A stretch of 64,000 bases of DNA, from assembly GCA_030374765.1 (NCBI GenBank), contig JARGXX010000138.1, forward strand, positions 186,001-250,000. The letters run 5' to 3'. Of this stretch, positions 1 through 9,882 are shown one piece after another. A program made the position numbers and the translations under genes. The notes beneath the pieces were generated by a model. That model was not told the origin of the DNA and did not search any database. It worked only from the letters and a program-made list of their open reading frames with translations. The stretch's first letter is position 1, and every line of letters starts with the position of its first letter. Source of the DNA: Agarophyton chilense. Lineage: Eukaryota > Rhodophyta > Florideophyceae > Gracilariales > Gracilariaceae.

Positions 1-498
1 AAAATTTTGTTGGAATTCAAAACCAGTAAAAGTGGTCATAGTTAAAATTCTTTGATTATTACCGTTGTTTTAAAATGAATCAAACAATGGAGAAGCGATT
101 TGTCCTTCATCATCAGTTCTCTCTGCAGTTTTGTACTTTTCAATTTCAGCACTTTGCTCGGCTGCCTTGTCAGCTAGCATTCGCAAAGCAGCAGTAGTCT
201 CATCGAGAGTCAGTACCATGATGAAGCGAAAGCAAAGATGTCTTGAGACCGGCATATCTAAAAAAGACTTGCTGTTTTTTTTAATTACTGTGTCTTTTTT
301 AAGGGTTTAGAGTGCTTTGATAACGATGCATTTGGCGCCATTTTTTGAATATCTGTTGAACACATGTTTAGCTTATTTACTTTTTGTTTTTTAGAAATGC
401 TTAGATAACCGTTTTGCGACAGCCTTTTTTCTAACAACAATGCATCACTTTCCCTTTGTTGTGATCTGCTTACTTGGAAGTAAAGAACTGACAGAAAG
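1..498. other. No gene recognised, AT-rich
   Basis: Open frames here are short and of biased composition, and none resembles a known family. The stretch ends where an LTR begins with TGTAGTA at 499. Confidence 0.5.
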
Positions 499-1150
499 TG
501 TAGTATTCTACTACTGTTGGAATGGCGATGGAATTTTTTTTGTCTAACTACGATGATACTCATAGGTGAGTGCAACGGCTGGGATGAAGTTATGAAGCGG
601 CATCCCGCAGATAGCCAGCGAGGTGGTATGTTACAAGTGGGACCTCGTTCTGCAACGGCGCATCCGATTCGACCCTTTGTAAGGAAATACCGGATTGACA
701 ACGGCGTATATAATGGGTAGCCACGTGGCAACCAAGGCTACCCTTCGTAGGGGGAAGCCCATTTAGAGCTAGTTACCCCGTACTGTAGAGTGATTAATTG
801 GCTAACCAAGTTTATATCTAGATATCATTATGTGCGGCGCTCACCCCTGTGCCCAGTATAAATGGTACAGAGTGGAGCGCCGACTCAAAAGAAAAGGTGA
901 CTACAACGGGTTTACAAACTATCTTGTTACTTTTTCAGGAATCCTTAACAGGAGATCCAGACTAGCTACAACAAGAAGTTGTACGTTCCATAGTACTAAC
1001 AACCCTCATTGGCGAGTGGGGCCTTACAACCCCCATTTAAGCTCGCTAGTGTTGTGCTCTACCACATATTCACCTTAGCGGCAAGCACCCATTCGGCAGT
1101 CCCGAACACTGTCGCAGGTGTCTGCTCTCTCCGTTAGAGAGGATAGTACC
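499..1150 (+). repeat. Solo-type LTR of the E3 Gypsy family
   Basis: This 652-bp stretch aligns throughout with the LTRs of element E3 (49166-49885 and 57579-58246). Shared landmarks are the start TGTAGTATTCTACTAC, a run matching gcggcatccc, the block around 'cactcaccc..g..cacagt', and the end ctgctctctccgttag. Its last dinucleotide is CC rather than the usual CA, which I read as a point mutation. A primer-binding site follows at 1153-1170, so this is the 5' end of an element whose body has been lost or replaced by E1. Confidence 0.8.
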
Positions 1151-1152
1151 AG

Positions 1153-1170
1153 TGGTCTTCCGACTTAGAA
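1153..1170 (+). other. Primer-binding site of truncated Gypsy element
   Basis: TGGTCTTCCGACTTAGAA begins 2 bases after the LTR end. It differs by one base from the sites at 49888-49905 and 58650-58667, so the same tRNA is used. I cannot name the tRNA isotype from this sequence. Confidence 0.7.
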
Positions 1171-1190
1171 ACACAATGGTTGGCTACTCC

Positions 1191-1372
1191 TGTGGAGCAA
1201 AACCCGGCGACGGGAAGTGCTCTCAAGGTGTTCGAAGCCCTGCTCCCTGGTGGAGGCAGACTCAGAGACAGAGCCCTCCGTTCCAACCGTAGTGTGGGGT
1301 GTAACTTTCACGGGGATTCCGGCAGTACTGACGGAGGTGAGGGGTAGAAACCGTTGGATCGAGAATGGGTAT
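1191..1372 (-). repeat. Inverted fragment of E1 LTR
   Basis: These 182 bp are the reverse complement of the last part of the E1 LTR (compare 2105-2288), running from TGTGGAGCAAAACCC to the edge of the E1 5' LTR at 1373. The fragment abuts the intact LTR head to tail in opposite orientation. It probably results from rearrangement or partial insertion of a second E1-family copy. Confidence 0.8.
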
Positions 1373-2288
1373 TGTAGAGAAACGCCCATTTAGGAGATAC
1401 TTGAAGATGCAACTCATAGAATGAGGATTGAACCCTCCGAGGGTTATGATTATGATCCCCTCTAAGGAGTGCTGAGGTGGCACTGTTTTCTGGTTATATT
1501 TCGCCTATAAGGGAAAATTCGGATGGCCCATGGTTGGATTGGCCCCGTGATACACGTGGCTTAATTTTGGCACCGAATTTCGGATATTTGTTAGAACGTT
1601 GGATTTTTGGGCCCTGGCAGTGGGATCTCCACGTGTATGGCCCTGAACAGGTGTGCACTACTGTAGGGTTTAGTTAGTGGGCCCTACTTAGGGAGGCGAG
1701 ATCTGACAGTCCGAGCTCAGAGTAAATGGTAACCAAGGTTGGTCTTTCATACCTTTAGAGGTTCTTCGTCGCCATCGTTTCGGCCTTACAACCCGGAACG
1801 GGCTCTGGTTAGCAACGCCTGCGTAAGGACACGACTCCACTTGGAGAGTGCCCACGTTTGGGTTCCGTGCAACCATCCCCTTTGGGACCGCTCAGACGAC
1901 CTGCGTGCACGATACCCCGTGGGGGTTCTGCTTACTTGTTGCGTGCTTTTTGTGTTTCCTTTCGAGGACAGGTTTTCGCCCCTGTATTGGGTTTCTTTTG
2001 TTTTTTCGCCCCTTTTATGGTTCTCGGGTCCGGTGCCTGTTGGTGCCCGACCCTCGCCCCGTTTTTCCTCTTCGCCGGATTTTCCCCCATTCTTTGGGAT
2101 ACCCATACCCATTCCCGATCCAACGGTTTCTACCCCTCACCTCCGTCGGTACTGCCGGAATCCCCCGTGGGAGTTACACCCCACACTACGGGTGGAACGG
2201 AGGGCTCTGTCTCTGAGTCTGCCTCCCCCCAGGGAGCAAGGCTTCGAACATTTTGAGAGCACTTCCCGTCGCCGGGTTTTGCTCCACA
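1373..2288 (+). repeat. E1 5' LTR
   Basis: 916 bp, TGTAGAGA to GCTCCACA. It pairs with 9883-10796. Long open frames inside it (for example 1739-2392) repeat in the 3' LTR but show no recognisable protein and are treated as chance. Confidence 0.92.
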
Positions 2289-2290
2289 AG

Positions 2291-2308
2291 TGGGCTCCCG
2301 ACTTAGAA
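2291..2308 (+). other. E1 primer-binding site
   Basis: TGGGCTCCCGACTTAGAA starts 2 bases after the LTR, with one difference from the E3 site at 49888-49905. The same primer is therefore used by E1, E2 and E3 although their LTRs are unalike. Confidence 0.75.
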
Positions 2309-2514
2309 TCCGTTCTCGGACTTTTGGGTTGGTCATCCACGTGTTGGAATATCTCTTGGAAGAGGAAGCACCGTCGTGAAGATTTGTTGTAGTGGTCCCC
2401 TTTGGAAAGGGTGGAATTGGTTTTTATTTTTGTTTTGTGTTACGTCATCCGTTCTCCGGGAATCTCGTGATCGAATTCATCGTTACCCCGAATTGTCCGT
2501 GTCGTGTCTGCAGC

Positions 2515-4545
2515 ATGTCGCCGCCTACCCGTGGTTCCAGGACTGGATCGAACCGTCAAGCGGATTCAGTGCCCCAGGCCCCGCCTAGGTCGAGGAGCTC
2601 TATTCCCGAAGGTCGGAACGATTCCAGTATCGATCCGGACACTCGGAGAGCACCCTCAGTGGTTTCAGGTCCTCGAGAGGTCGTGGCTTTGGGCCCAGCT
2701 CCAGTGGTGGAGACCCCCTCAGCAGCACCCCGAAGTCGGGCCGACCCTGAATTACAGCGCCTGGAGACTCGAATCGATATCGCCAACGCGGCTCACGTCG
2801 AGCTCCTTCAGGAGGTTACTACCCTCCGCCTCAAGGTGGAGGACGCCCAGGTGCGGGGAGTCGCCGACGACCTTCGTACCCTGAGGAGGGATGTGAACTC
2901 CCTTTTGGAAAGCTTTGGTACCCCTGGGGTCTTTATCCAGGAGTACCGGAGCCTCGTGGAGGAACACCGCGTGCAAGCGGAACGCTTCCGAGCTCGGCTG
3001 GACACCCTCGAGGCCATTATCCGTATGGACGAAGACACAGAAGCCTCGAAGGATAAACCCGACGTTTCGGAAGACGAAGAACACCGCTCCGCTAAACGGG
3101 ACCGCCGTAAGTCAAAGAAGAGGGTTTACCTCCAAGAGGATTTATCGGATTCCGATCCCAATCGCTCGCCATCGAGTTCGTCCTCCGAATCTTCGGAAAG
3201 TGAAGATGAACGCCGGTCATCCCGGGCGACTCGGTCGAAGGCTACTTACACCTCTCAAGGGGCAATCCGTACCCGGAAGAAGGGTAGGAAACACCTTGGA
3301 TTAAGGGAGCTGAAGCCGACGAATCCTCTCTATCGGAAGCTGCTATCGTACCGCTATTACCGGTTGGATAACCCTTCGGGAGATCGAACATCCCGCGGAA
3401 CGGGTAAGGTCAAGGACTACATCAAAAGGCTGAGCATCACCCTACAGAAGAGGGAGTTCACAGGAACAGACCCAATTCTGGTGCTCGATTTCCTTGCGAG
3501 GTTCGTCCAGGAGGCTGACATCCTCGGTATGAGTGAAGCGCAAGCGTATCTTGCATTACCCTATTTCTTAAAGGGGATGGCTGAAGACCAGTTCAACTCC
3601 GTCCGTGGATCATCCCGAGCCTCGGAAGGGGAAGTCACGTGCTGGCCCGAAGCGGTGCAGTACCTCTTGAGGTCATACGCTACTGGAAATGCGATTCAGG
3701 AAGCAATCCTTGCATTAAGGGATACGCGGCAGAAGCCGATGGAAACCGAAACGGTGTATTCAACTCGCTTGAATAAAGCGTTTCACCGATGCGGGAATGT
3801 ATTCCCCGCCTACGAGAGATGCTCCATGTTTGTGGATGGTTTGGACCCCTCGATAAGGGCATTGGTTGCCCGACATCGGGAAGAGAAGCGCAAGCTGACC
3901 TACTTGGAATTGGTTCAGTACGCCCAGGCTGAGGGGGATACTCTCCGTGCCCGGCAGAACCGAAAGAGTCGGCCAACACGTGCACCCCTCGCCGATGGAG
4001 GTAACTCGTCTTTATCACTCGCAGGAGGCCCTGCCCCTGTGGGGGTCAATGATAACATTCACTTCATGGGAAGTAAACCCGAATCTATGGGTACGTCTGA
4101 GTTGCCGTCGACATCCGCTCCGACTACGGATGAAGACTCCGCGCTCTATACCCACGGACGGAGGGTGCCAGCCGCATCGCTACCTTTTGCAAATACCGCT
4201 GCTCGGTTCTCTCGCCCCGGATGGAGGGATACAGCACCACGTCGCGTGGATTCACGTCCACAACCGAACCCGGTAGAACTGATTTGCTATTTGTGTTACC
4301 TTCGTGGTCACAAAGCACCAGACTGCACATTTTTCCTGCGAGAGGGTTCACGAATTATCGCTCAGTACGAGGCTCTGACCCCTGAGGAGAAAGCTCGAGT
4401 CCCGAGTAGGTCCTATGAGGAACAAAGGATACTCCGAGCTCACCTTGCTGACAGGGATACAGAACTTGTACCCGCGAACGGGGAACAACCGGTCCCCTTC
4501 GAGGCGGCTGCACCGAATTCGGTGGGGTCCGCTTCGAAAAACTAA
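2515..4545 (+). CDS. gag: E1 Gag polyprotein with CCHC zinc knuckle
   Basis: This 676-residue structural protein would form the retrotransposon particle and bind its RNA. The start at 2515 (MSPPTRGSRT) is chosen because gag of E3 (50101) and E2 (58505) begin with similar short basic openings; the open frame reaches back to 2392. The N-terminal third is low-complexity, followed by a heptad-rich segment at roughly residues 85-185, an acidic Ser/Glu stretch, and a retrotransposon capsid-type domain centred on the PILVLDFLARFV region. A CX2CX4HX4C knuckle lies at Cys591, Cys594, His599 and Cys604. The frame is intact. It ends in AAA AAC TAA, and pol continues in the -1 frame. Confidence 0.9.
   Translation: MSPPTRGSRTGSNRQADSVPQAPPRSRSSIPEGRNDSSIDPDTRRAPSVVSGPREVVALGPAPVVETPSAAPRSRADPELQRLETRIDIANAAHVELLQEVTTLRLKVEDAQVRGVADDLRTLRRDVNSLLESFGTPGVFIQEYRSLVEEHRVQAERFRARLDTLEAIIRMDEDTEASKDKPDVSEDEEHRSAKRDRRKSKKRVYLQEDLSDSDPNRSPSSSSSESSESEDERRSSRATRSKATYTSQGAIRTRKKGRKHLGLRELKPTNPLYRKLLSYRYYRLDNPSGDRTSRGTGKVKDYIKRLSITLQKREFTGTDPILVLDFLARFVQEADILGMSEAQAYLALPYFLKGMAEDQFNSVRGSSRASEGEVTCWPEAVQYLLRSYATGNAIQEAILALRDTRQKPMETETVYSTRLNKAFHRCGNVFPAYERCSMFVDGLDPSIRALVARHREEKRKLTYLELVQYAQAEGDTLRARQNRKSRPTRAPLADGGNSSLSLAGGPAPVGVNDNIHFMGSKPESMGTSELPSTSAPTTDEDSALYTHGRRVPAASLPFANTAARFSRPGWRDTAPRRVDSRPQPNPVELICYLCYLRGHKAPDCTFFLREGSRIIAQYEALTPEEKARVPSRSYEEQRILRAHLADRDTELVPANGEQPVPFEAAAPNSVGSASKN
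4536..4542 (+). promoter_or_regulatory. Candidate -1 ribosomal frameshift site at gag stop
   Basis: The heptamer G AAA AAC sits directly before the gag stop TAA, and pol is open in the -1 frame across it. The identical heptamer plus TAA occurs at the gag end of E2 (47380-47386, minus), and a one-A-shorter version at E3 (52245-52250). Use as a slippery site is an inference; no downstream pseudoknot was worked out. Confidence 0.5.
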
Positions 4546-4547
4546 AC

Positions 4548-7500
4548 TTGGGAGTCTCCCCTGCGGGAGGGGCGTCTTCTAAGCCGGAGTTGAAGACGCC
4601 CGAGGCGCTCCAGCTTCGCTCCCCAGCTGTGACTATCCTTTCAAGAAAAACGGCTGACACCGACGTTAACTCGGGATACTTTAGTGTCCTCCGTCGCCCG
4701 TGGATACGGTCCCGTAATTTCCGTATTCCGGATCGAGTTATGGTAATGGCCAAGCGGAATTATAAAGTATTCGCCGACTTCGGCCTGTCCAACCAGTTTA
4801 TGGTTCGTCAAATATCTGTCCTGGATACAGGAGCCGCTCCTAACTTAATTCATGTGGAATTGTTACCCCCGCTGCTCCGGGTCCAAGTTCGTACCGGTCC
4901 ACGTTTGGGTATCGCCGATGCCAACAACAACCCGCTACGGACACTGGGTACTATTTCCCTCATGGTGAGGTTAGGCTCCTATCTCGTTCAACTGGAGTTT
5001 ATTGTATGCAAGTCACTTGCAGCACCAGTCATACTGGGTTGTGACTTTTGCGACCGCTTCGTTGAAGCCATCCGTCCTCGGAATAGAACTGTGGAACTCG
5101 AAGACGGGTCTACGATCCCAATCGTTCGTAAACCCTTACAGGGAGCAGCGCGAACACGCGTTCCTCTCCCCGTCGCGCAGAAATCTGTGAAGAAGGACCC
5201 GGTGTCTACACGGGTAAAGGTTGCGAAGTCAGTGGCTATCCCGCCAGAAACCCAGGTTTGGGTCACAGTTGTTACCAAGCAAATTGGTGTGCATGTGGTA
5301 CAACCGAACCCGTCTCTGTATACGCGGCGTCAATTCGCCCTTGCGAATGGGGTTGTCTCCGTGAAACCGGATAAACCTTTCAAGGTTTTGGTAGCCAACT
5401 TTGGAAAGACAACGCAGCATTTGGTCAAACACCAGATCCTGGGTTCTGTTCTTCCACACCCGCATGCCGTCGTACCTACAAAGATCTCTATCGCAGAGGT
5501 CCTCGGTGTGGCGGACCCTAAGGAGGGGGAGGACACTGCCGAAATCGCGGAAGACGGTGAGCATACGACTGCAGCTCCACACGCTGAACACTTTAAACCT
5601 CAGAAGGTTACGGCCCCTATCACTGGAGCAGACCAGACGGATCCTGTTCAGATATTGGAAAAATGGGATCTCAATCATGTACCCGCATCTCATCGGGAGA
5701 AGCTGAGGCACATGCTTCGTGAATTTACCCCCATGTGGGATGGTTCCCTTGGAACTATTGGGATTACAGAACACCGCATCGACTTGTTACCGAGCACTCG
5801 GCCTATTGCCCAACACCCTTACAGGGCTGGACCGAAAGCTCGGGAAGAGGAGAAATCTCAGATGGAGAAGATGCTTAAAGCGGGCGTAATTGAACCTGCC
5901 CAGTCCGCTTGGGCCTCACCAGTGGTGTTAGTTCCGAAACCGGATGGATCGTGGCGTTTCTGCATCTATTACAGACGCCTGTACGAGGTAACCATTAAGA
6001 ATGTGTACCCGATCCCTCGGATGGACGAATACATCGACTCCCTTGGGAGCGCTACTGTTTTCTCTACCCTCGACGCCAATTCGGGCTACTGGCAAGTCCC
6101 TATTAGGGAGGAAGATCGAGAAAAAATGGCTTTCGTGTGTCATCAAGGACTTTTCCGATTCCAGAGGATGCCTTTTGGGTTGACAAATGCCCCCGCAACG
6201 TTTCAACGGGCGATAGACATTCTGTTGGCTCCCTTCAAGTGGAGGACGTGTCTAGTGTATTTAGACGACATTATTGTCTTCTCCAACAACCTGGATGACC
6301 ACCTCGAACACGTCAGGGACGTAATGAAGATACTCCGCGACGCGGGAATCACCTTGAAACTCAAGAAGTGCGAGTTTTTCACCGATTCGGTTAAGTATCT
6401 GGGTCATATCATCCGTCCCGGACAGCTTTCAATCGATGAAGTACGAGTGAAATCCTTGAAGGAAGCAAAACACCCGAAAACTCAAACGGAGTTGCGATCC
6501 TTCTTAGGTCTGTGAAACGTGTATCGCCGATTCGTCCCGAACTTTGCGGATATTGCCACCCCCCTCAACAGGCTCCTGACGAAGGGACAGCCAGTTGAAC
6601 TGGAACCTTTTGGCGACGCGGAAACGTCTGCCTTCACGGCACTGGTGAATGCCGTAACATCACCGCCAATCTTGGCTCTACCCAATCCTGGGCTCCCTTA
6701 CGAAGTGGACACCGATGCTAGTGCAAACCAAGTAGGGGGTGCACTGTTCCAATCCTCTAAGGATGGTGAACGTCACTCTATTGGGTACTGGTCACGTTCG
6801 CTGAATGTCAATGAAAGGAACTACTCGGTCTCCGAGAAAGAATGTTTAGCCGTTGTGTGGGCCTTAGCTACACTTCGCCCCTATCTGATGGGTACTCGTT
6901 TCAAAGTCCATACGGACCACGCATGCTTGCGTTGGCGCCTGGAGATCTCCGAACCCTCGGGCCGCCTTATGCGCTGGCGTCTCCGACTGTCGGAATTCGA
7001 CTTTGAGATCCTGTACAAGAAAGGGAAGCTGAACACTCAGGCTGATGCACTATCCCGCTTGGGAACCACAGCGGAAACGGGACCCTACGAGGACGATGAC
7101 ATCCCACGTTTTATGGTATCGGACCTCGAGGGAGGAGCTCAACCGCTGACGGATGATGTTTGTGACGATATACTCGTCAACGAGAGTCTGGATTCGCCGA
7201 CTGGCTCTCCGCCTAAGGAGGGGGAGGAGGACTTAGTTCCTTCGCAGAACGATGTTTCGGCGTCAGCCAGTCGCCCTAACAGGGAATCTAGTTCTCATAG
7301 TGAGACGGCGAGCCCGACCGAGCCGGCGACAGAGAAGTCACAACCCCAGCGTATGGGTAGCAACATCACCGCCGACCCAGCCGAGCACGACGTCAGAAAA
7401 GATGACGAAAACCCGCCTAGGGAGAGTCGTGTGGAGAACTCCGCACCCGGAACGCCTACAGAGCCGACGATCACCCGCCGCCGCGGAAGAGACACTGAAG

Positions 7501-7616
7501 TGTCGCACACTCAAACCCCGCTTTCTCGGGAACGAGCTGTATCAGCGGACCCGCACGGGGATGATCTCGACGACGAGGTTGACCAAATTTGGCTCTCCGT
7601 TATGGAATGGGAATAG
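4548..7616 (+). pseudogene. pol: E1 Pol: protease, RT, RNase H (one in-frame stop, no integrase)
   Basis: This polyprotein processes Gag-Pol and reverse-transcribes the element. The aspartic protease motif DTGA is at residue 93, counting from 4548. Reverse transcriptase has the first catalytic Asp in STLDANSGY and the YLDD box at Asp573-574. RNase H shows VDTDAS, SEKECLAV, HTDHA and ADALSR. A TGA at 6513-6515 replaces the Cys codon of FLGLCNVYRRF (compare the intact E3 version near 54180), so this is a point nonsense mutation. Two further odd RT residues, IYYRRLYEV where relatives have IDYRRLNAV, suggest damage. The last 170 or so residues are an acidic Ser/Pro linker ending at 7616. No HHCC or DDE integrase follows. 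There is no usual start codon; expression is presumably by -1 frameshift from gag. Confidence 0.88.
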
Positions 7617-7784
7617 GAACTCCTATGGAGACACTGGAACCCTCAGGAATGGGAAAGAAATGAGTGAGACCCGTCGGGGACAGCTCAGGAGAGTGCTAGC
7701 GCGTGTCGAAAGCGCCACCTCACATCCGCTTGCGGAGTGGCAACCGGCGCCCGTGCATTTATGTGGCACACGTCGAATGGCACC

Positions 7785-7934
7785 GAGCCAATCGAAAGGC
7801 TCTGACGACCAACCGTCGCGCAACCCGCCTCATTGAGCCAATCAAAAGGCTCTGACGACCAACCGTCGCGCAACCCGCCTCACTGAGCCAATCAAAAGGC
7901 TCTGACGACCAACCGTCGCGCAAACCGCCTCCGT
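7785..7934 (+). repeat. Three 50-bp tandem repeats
   Basis: A unit starting GAGCCAATC(A/G)AAAGGCTC recurs at 7785, 7835 and 7885 with one to a few differences per copy. It lies between the RNase H/linker ORF and the chromodomain ORF of E1. Each unit contains the inverted pair GAGCC...GGCTC. No coding role is apparent. Confidence 0.85.
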
Positions 7935-8215
7935 CGCACGGCGCGTTGCACAAGAGCAACCTTCGTCCCCGTAGCTCGGGTTGACGTTGAAGTCTTACCC
8001 CCCTGAGATTGGAGACGCTACGGCGTCGCAGTTTCTCAACCGTCACGAAATCTAAGAACACCGGTGTTATCGGGATAATCTCAGCTTTAAGAAGAACTCA
8101 AAACTGGGCCGTTTTGACTCCGTAGACGGAAGTTACAACGTAGCCCACAGGCCACTCGGCGCCGTTTGGACAAAGTGCTGAGACCCGCTCGCAACACGGA
8201 AAAGAACCCACCGGG

Positions 8216-8506
8216 GTGTGTCTAGATCCTACGTTGACACCCTCAAGGGAACTAGATCGTTCCAAGATGGAAGAGAAGCCCGAACAGGGAAAAGTGTACC
8301 CGCTGGAATTCGTTATCGATCGCATCGTGCGTCACATCTACACCCCCGAGGGAGAAGTTCGCCACCAAGTCCGATGGTACGGATTCTCGCCTGAGGAGGA
8401 TACAGTGGAACCCATTGAGCACCTTCCGAGGTCTAAGGTTTTATCCTATCACCGACGCGCTCGGGTAACCTTGCCTCCAGGTCTGGATCGTGCCCAAGTC
8501 GGGTAA
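8216..8506 (+). CDS. E1 chromodomain ORF
   Basis: This 96-residue frame carries a chromodomain-like segment: VIDRIVRHIYTPEG, VRWYGFSPEEDTVEPIEHL and SKVLSYHRR. The usual aromatic WEP motif is VEP here. In chromoviruses this module sits at the integrase C terminus and directs insertion toward particular chromatin. E2 (42375-42620, minus) and E3 (about 56840-57066) carry the same module with the shared ending PRSK(V/L).YHR. In E1 it is cut off from pol because the integrase is missing, so whether it is translated separately is unknown; the ATG at 8216 is only the first available. Confidence 0.7.
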   Translation: MCLDPTLTPSRELDRSKMEEKPEQGKVYPLEFVIDRIVRHIYTPEGEVRHQVRWYGFSPEEDTVEPIEHLPRSKVLSYHRRARVTLPPGLDRAQVG

Positions 8507-8689
8507 GCCACCACGGGAACTGTTGTGGATGGGACCTCGAAGTGAGGAAAATGTTGGACCTCTGAAGAGGAATTGAGGAGAGTATCCCGAAGAACACGTA
8601 TTGAGAGGGAAGGTCTACTGGCTCTCGGCCTAGCGCCGTTAACCGGGGAACACAACACCGGTTATCGAGACAGTTTATAATGAAAAAGG

Positions 8690-8835
8690 AAAAGAAGACC
8701 CACGAAGTGGAGAAGAAGATTAGGAAGAAGATTGGACCCTAGGAAGGGAAGAAGTCGAAGACGAGGATGAAGAAGATCCTAAGAAGGAAGAAGATGAAGT
8801 AGAAGTTAAGATCCTAGGAAGGAAGAAGAAAAGAA
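8690..8835 (+). other. Purine-rich tract after E1 chromodomain
   Basis: About 145 bp almost entirely A and G on the sense strand, built from variants of GAAGAAG and AGGAAG. Equivalent sense-strand purine-rich stretches follow the chromodomain in E2 (about 42230-42370, pyrimidines on plus) and more weakly in E3 (57070-57240). It separates the sense ORFs from the antisense coding region. Confidence 0.6.
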
Positions 8836-8903
8836 GTTATGCAAATATCAGAAGTTTACTATTGTCGCCAAGCTATGGACTCTACCATTGCCCGAAGGCG
8901 GAA

Positions 8904-9801
8904 CTACGGAAAGCCCGAGGAGGGACCCGCCCCACCGTTGGGATTCTGACCCTGATGGTACGCCGAGGCGAAAGCCAACATCTGGCTCACATCCGTCATA
9001 CCCAGGGGAATCGGAATGCCTGCGTTCACGAGGCCTTGTCGCACACTATCCGCTTGCGGAGTGGCAACCGGCGCCTGCGCAAGGGTGTTCACACCCCACC
9101 CGGGGGGAGCAGATGAACCGCCACCGGATGCATTCGCCGCCGCAGCTGAGGTCGCTCCCACTGGTTGGAAGGGTGCAGATGGCTCCACAGGGAGTACTCC
9201 ACTAGGAGCTGGCATGTCGTTATCCAACGCTGGATCGTCCAGGTCTACTGGAGGCTCCTACTCGTAATCGTCGTTATAAATGAACTCCGTCGGGTGTCCC
9301 ACTGGCATCGGTGGAGGCGAGTCCATCAGCCCCCGTGCTTGCGTCGCGCTGATGCGAACCCCTTCTAAGGGATTGTAATAGACCCAGTTACCGGAGCCCG
9401 GATCGTACCGGCCAGGAGACTTGTCTCGCGCGGATCCTTCCCCTGCGGGCTGATTTTCCACTGGAACTCGATCCCATTGGGTGTTGTCGATCACGTCCAA
9501 GATTGGATACAGATCCTGCACGTGGCTGGCCGAACCCAACGCTGGGACAAGGTCGATCTGACGCACGATGGTCCGTAGCATCGGAGAAATCTCCACCCTG
9601 TTGGGGAGCTTCGTTGTCCGCCGGCGCGGAGACCGATGGCCCCGAGAGTGGGTCGATAACGTATGGGTTCATTCCCTTGAGAGGGCTAGTCGAAACCGCT
9701 GCTGCGGGAAGTTGCTTATCGCCGAAAGTCGGAGGAGTAGAAGAAAGTTGTACCGATGTGCCGGTTTTGTGGCGATCCTCAGAAGTGGTGAAGGACCCCA
9801 T
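8904..9801 (-). pseudogene. Antisense coding region conserved between E1 and E2, broken
   Basis: This reads opposite to gag-pol, between the chromodomain and the 3' LTR. An N-terminal part (ATG at 9801; the frame is open to 9867) shifts frame around 9600-9650. A second part (9596-9258) then runs through a single TAG at 9258-9260 into 9227-8904. The middle segment aligns by eye with the antisense frame of E2: both have (V/I)RQ.DL, W..VPV, SPGR, a (V/I)(Y/F)(Y/F)NP block, a (P/Y)GHP.(E/G)FI motif and a DD(Y/F) end. The C-terminal part is Gly/Ala/Pro-rich in both. I do not recognise the family. The E1 copy is roughly half the length of the E2 copy and is probably inactive. Confidence 0.6.
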
Positions 9802-9869
9802 TGGGAGAGAAGTATGTATAGTGATCGGAAAGCTAGACACCCGCGGCTCGGAATGTTCTTCCTCGTCTT

Positions 9870-9882
9870 AAGGAGGGGGAGA
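9870..9882 (+). other. E1 polypurine tract
   Basis: AAGGAGGGGGAGA lies immediately before the 3' LTR start TGTAGAGC at 9883, the standard position for plus-strand priming. Confidence 0.85.

Noticed and set aside
285-731. 148-codon minus-strand frame at the left edge
   Set aside because: It spans the start of the E3-like LTR at 499, shows no motif, and overlaps a plus-strand frame; treated as chance.
1739-2392. 217-codon frame within the E1 5' LTR, with similar frames at 10249-11020
   Set aside because: The frames lie in non-coding LTR and repeat only because the LTR is duplicated; no protein motif, Pro/Arg/Ser-rich from base composition. The end of the 10358-11020 frame is a gag fragment and was annotated separately.
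5229-5774. 181-codon minus-strand frame opposite E1 pol
   Set aside because: It is fully antisense to conserved protease/RT coding sequence, and no similar frame appears opposite pol in E2 or E3.
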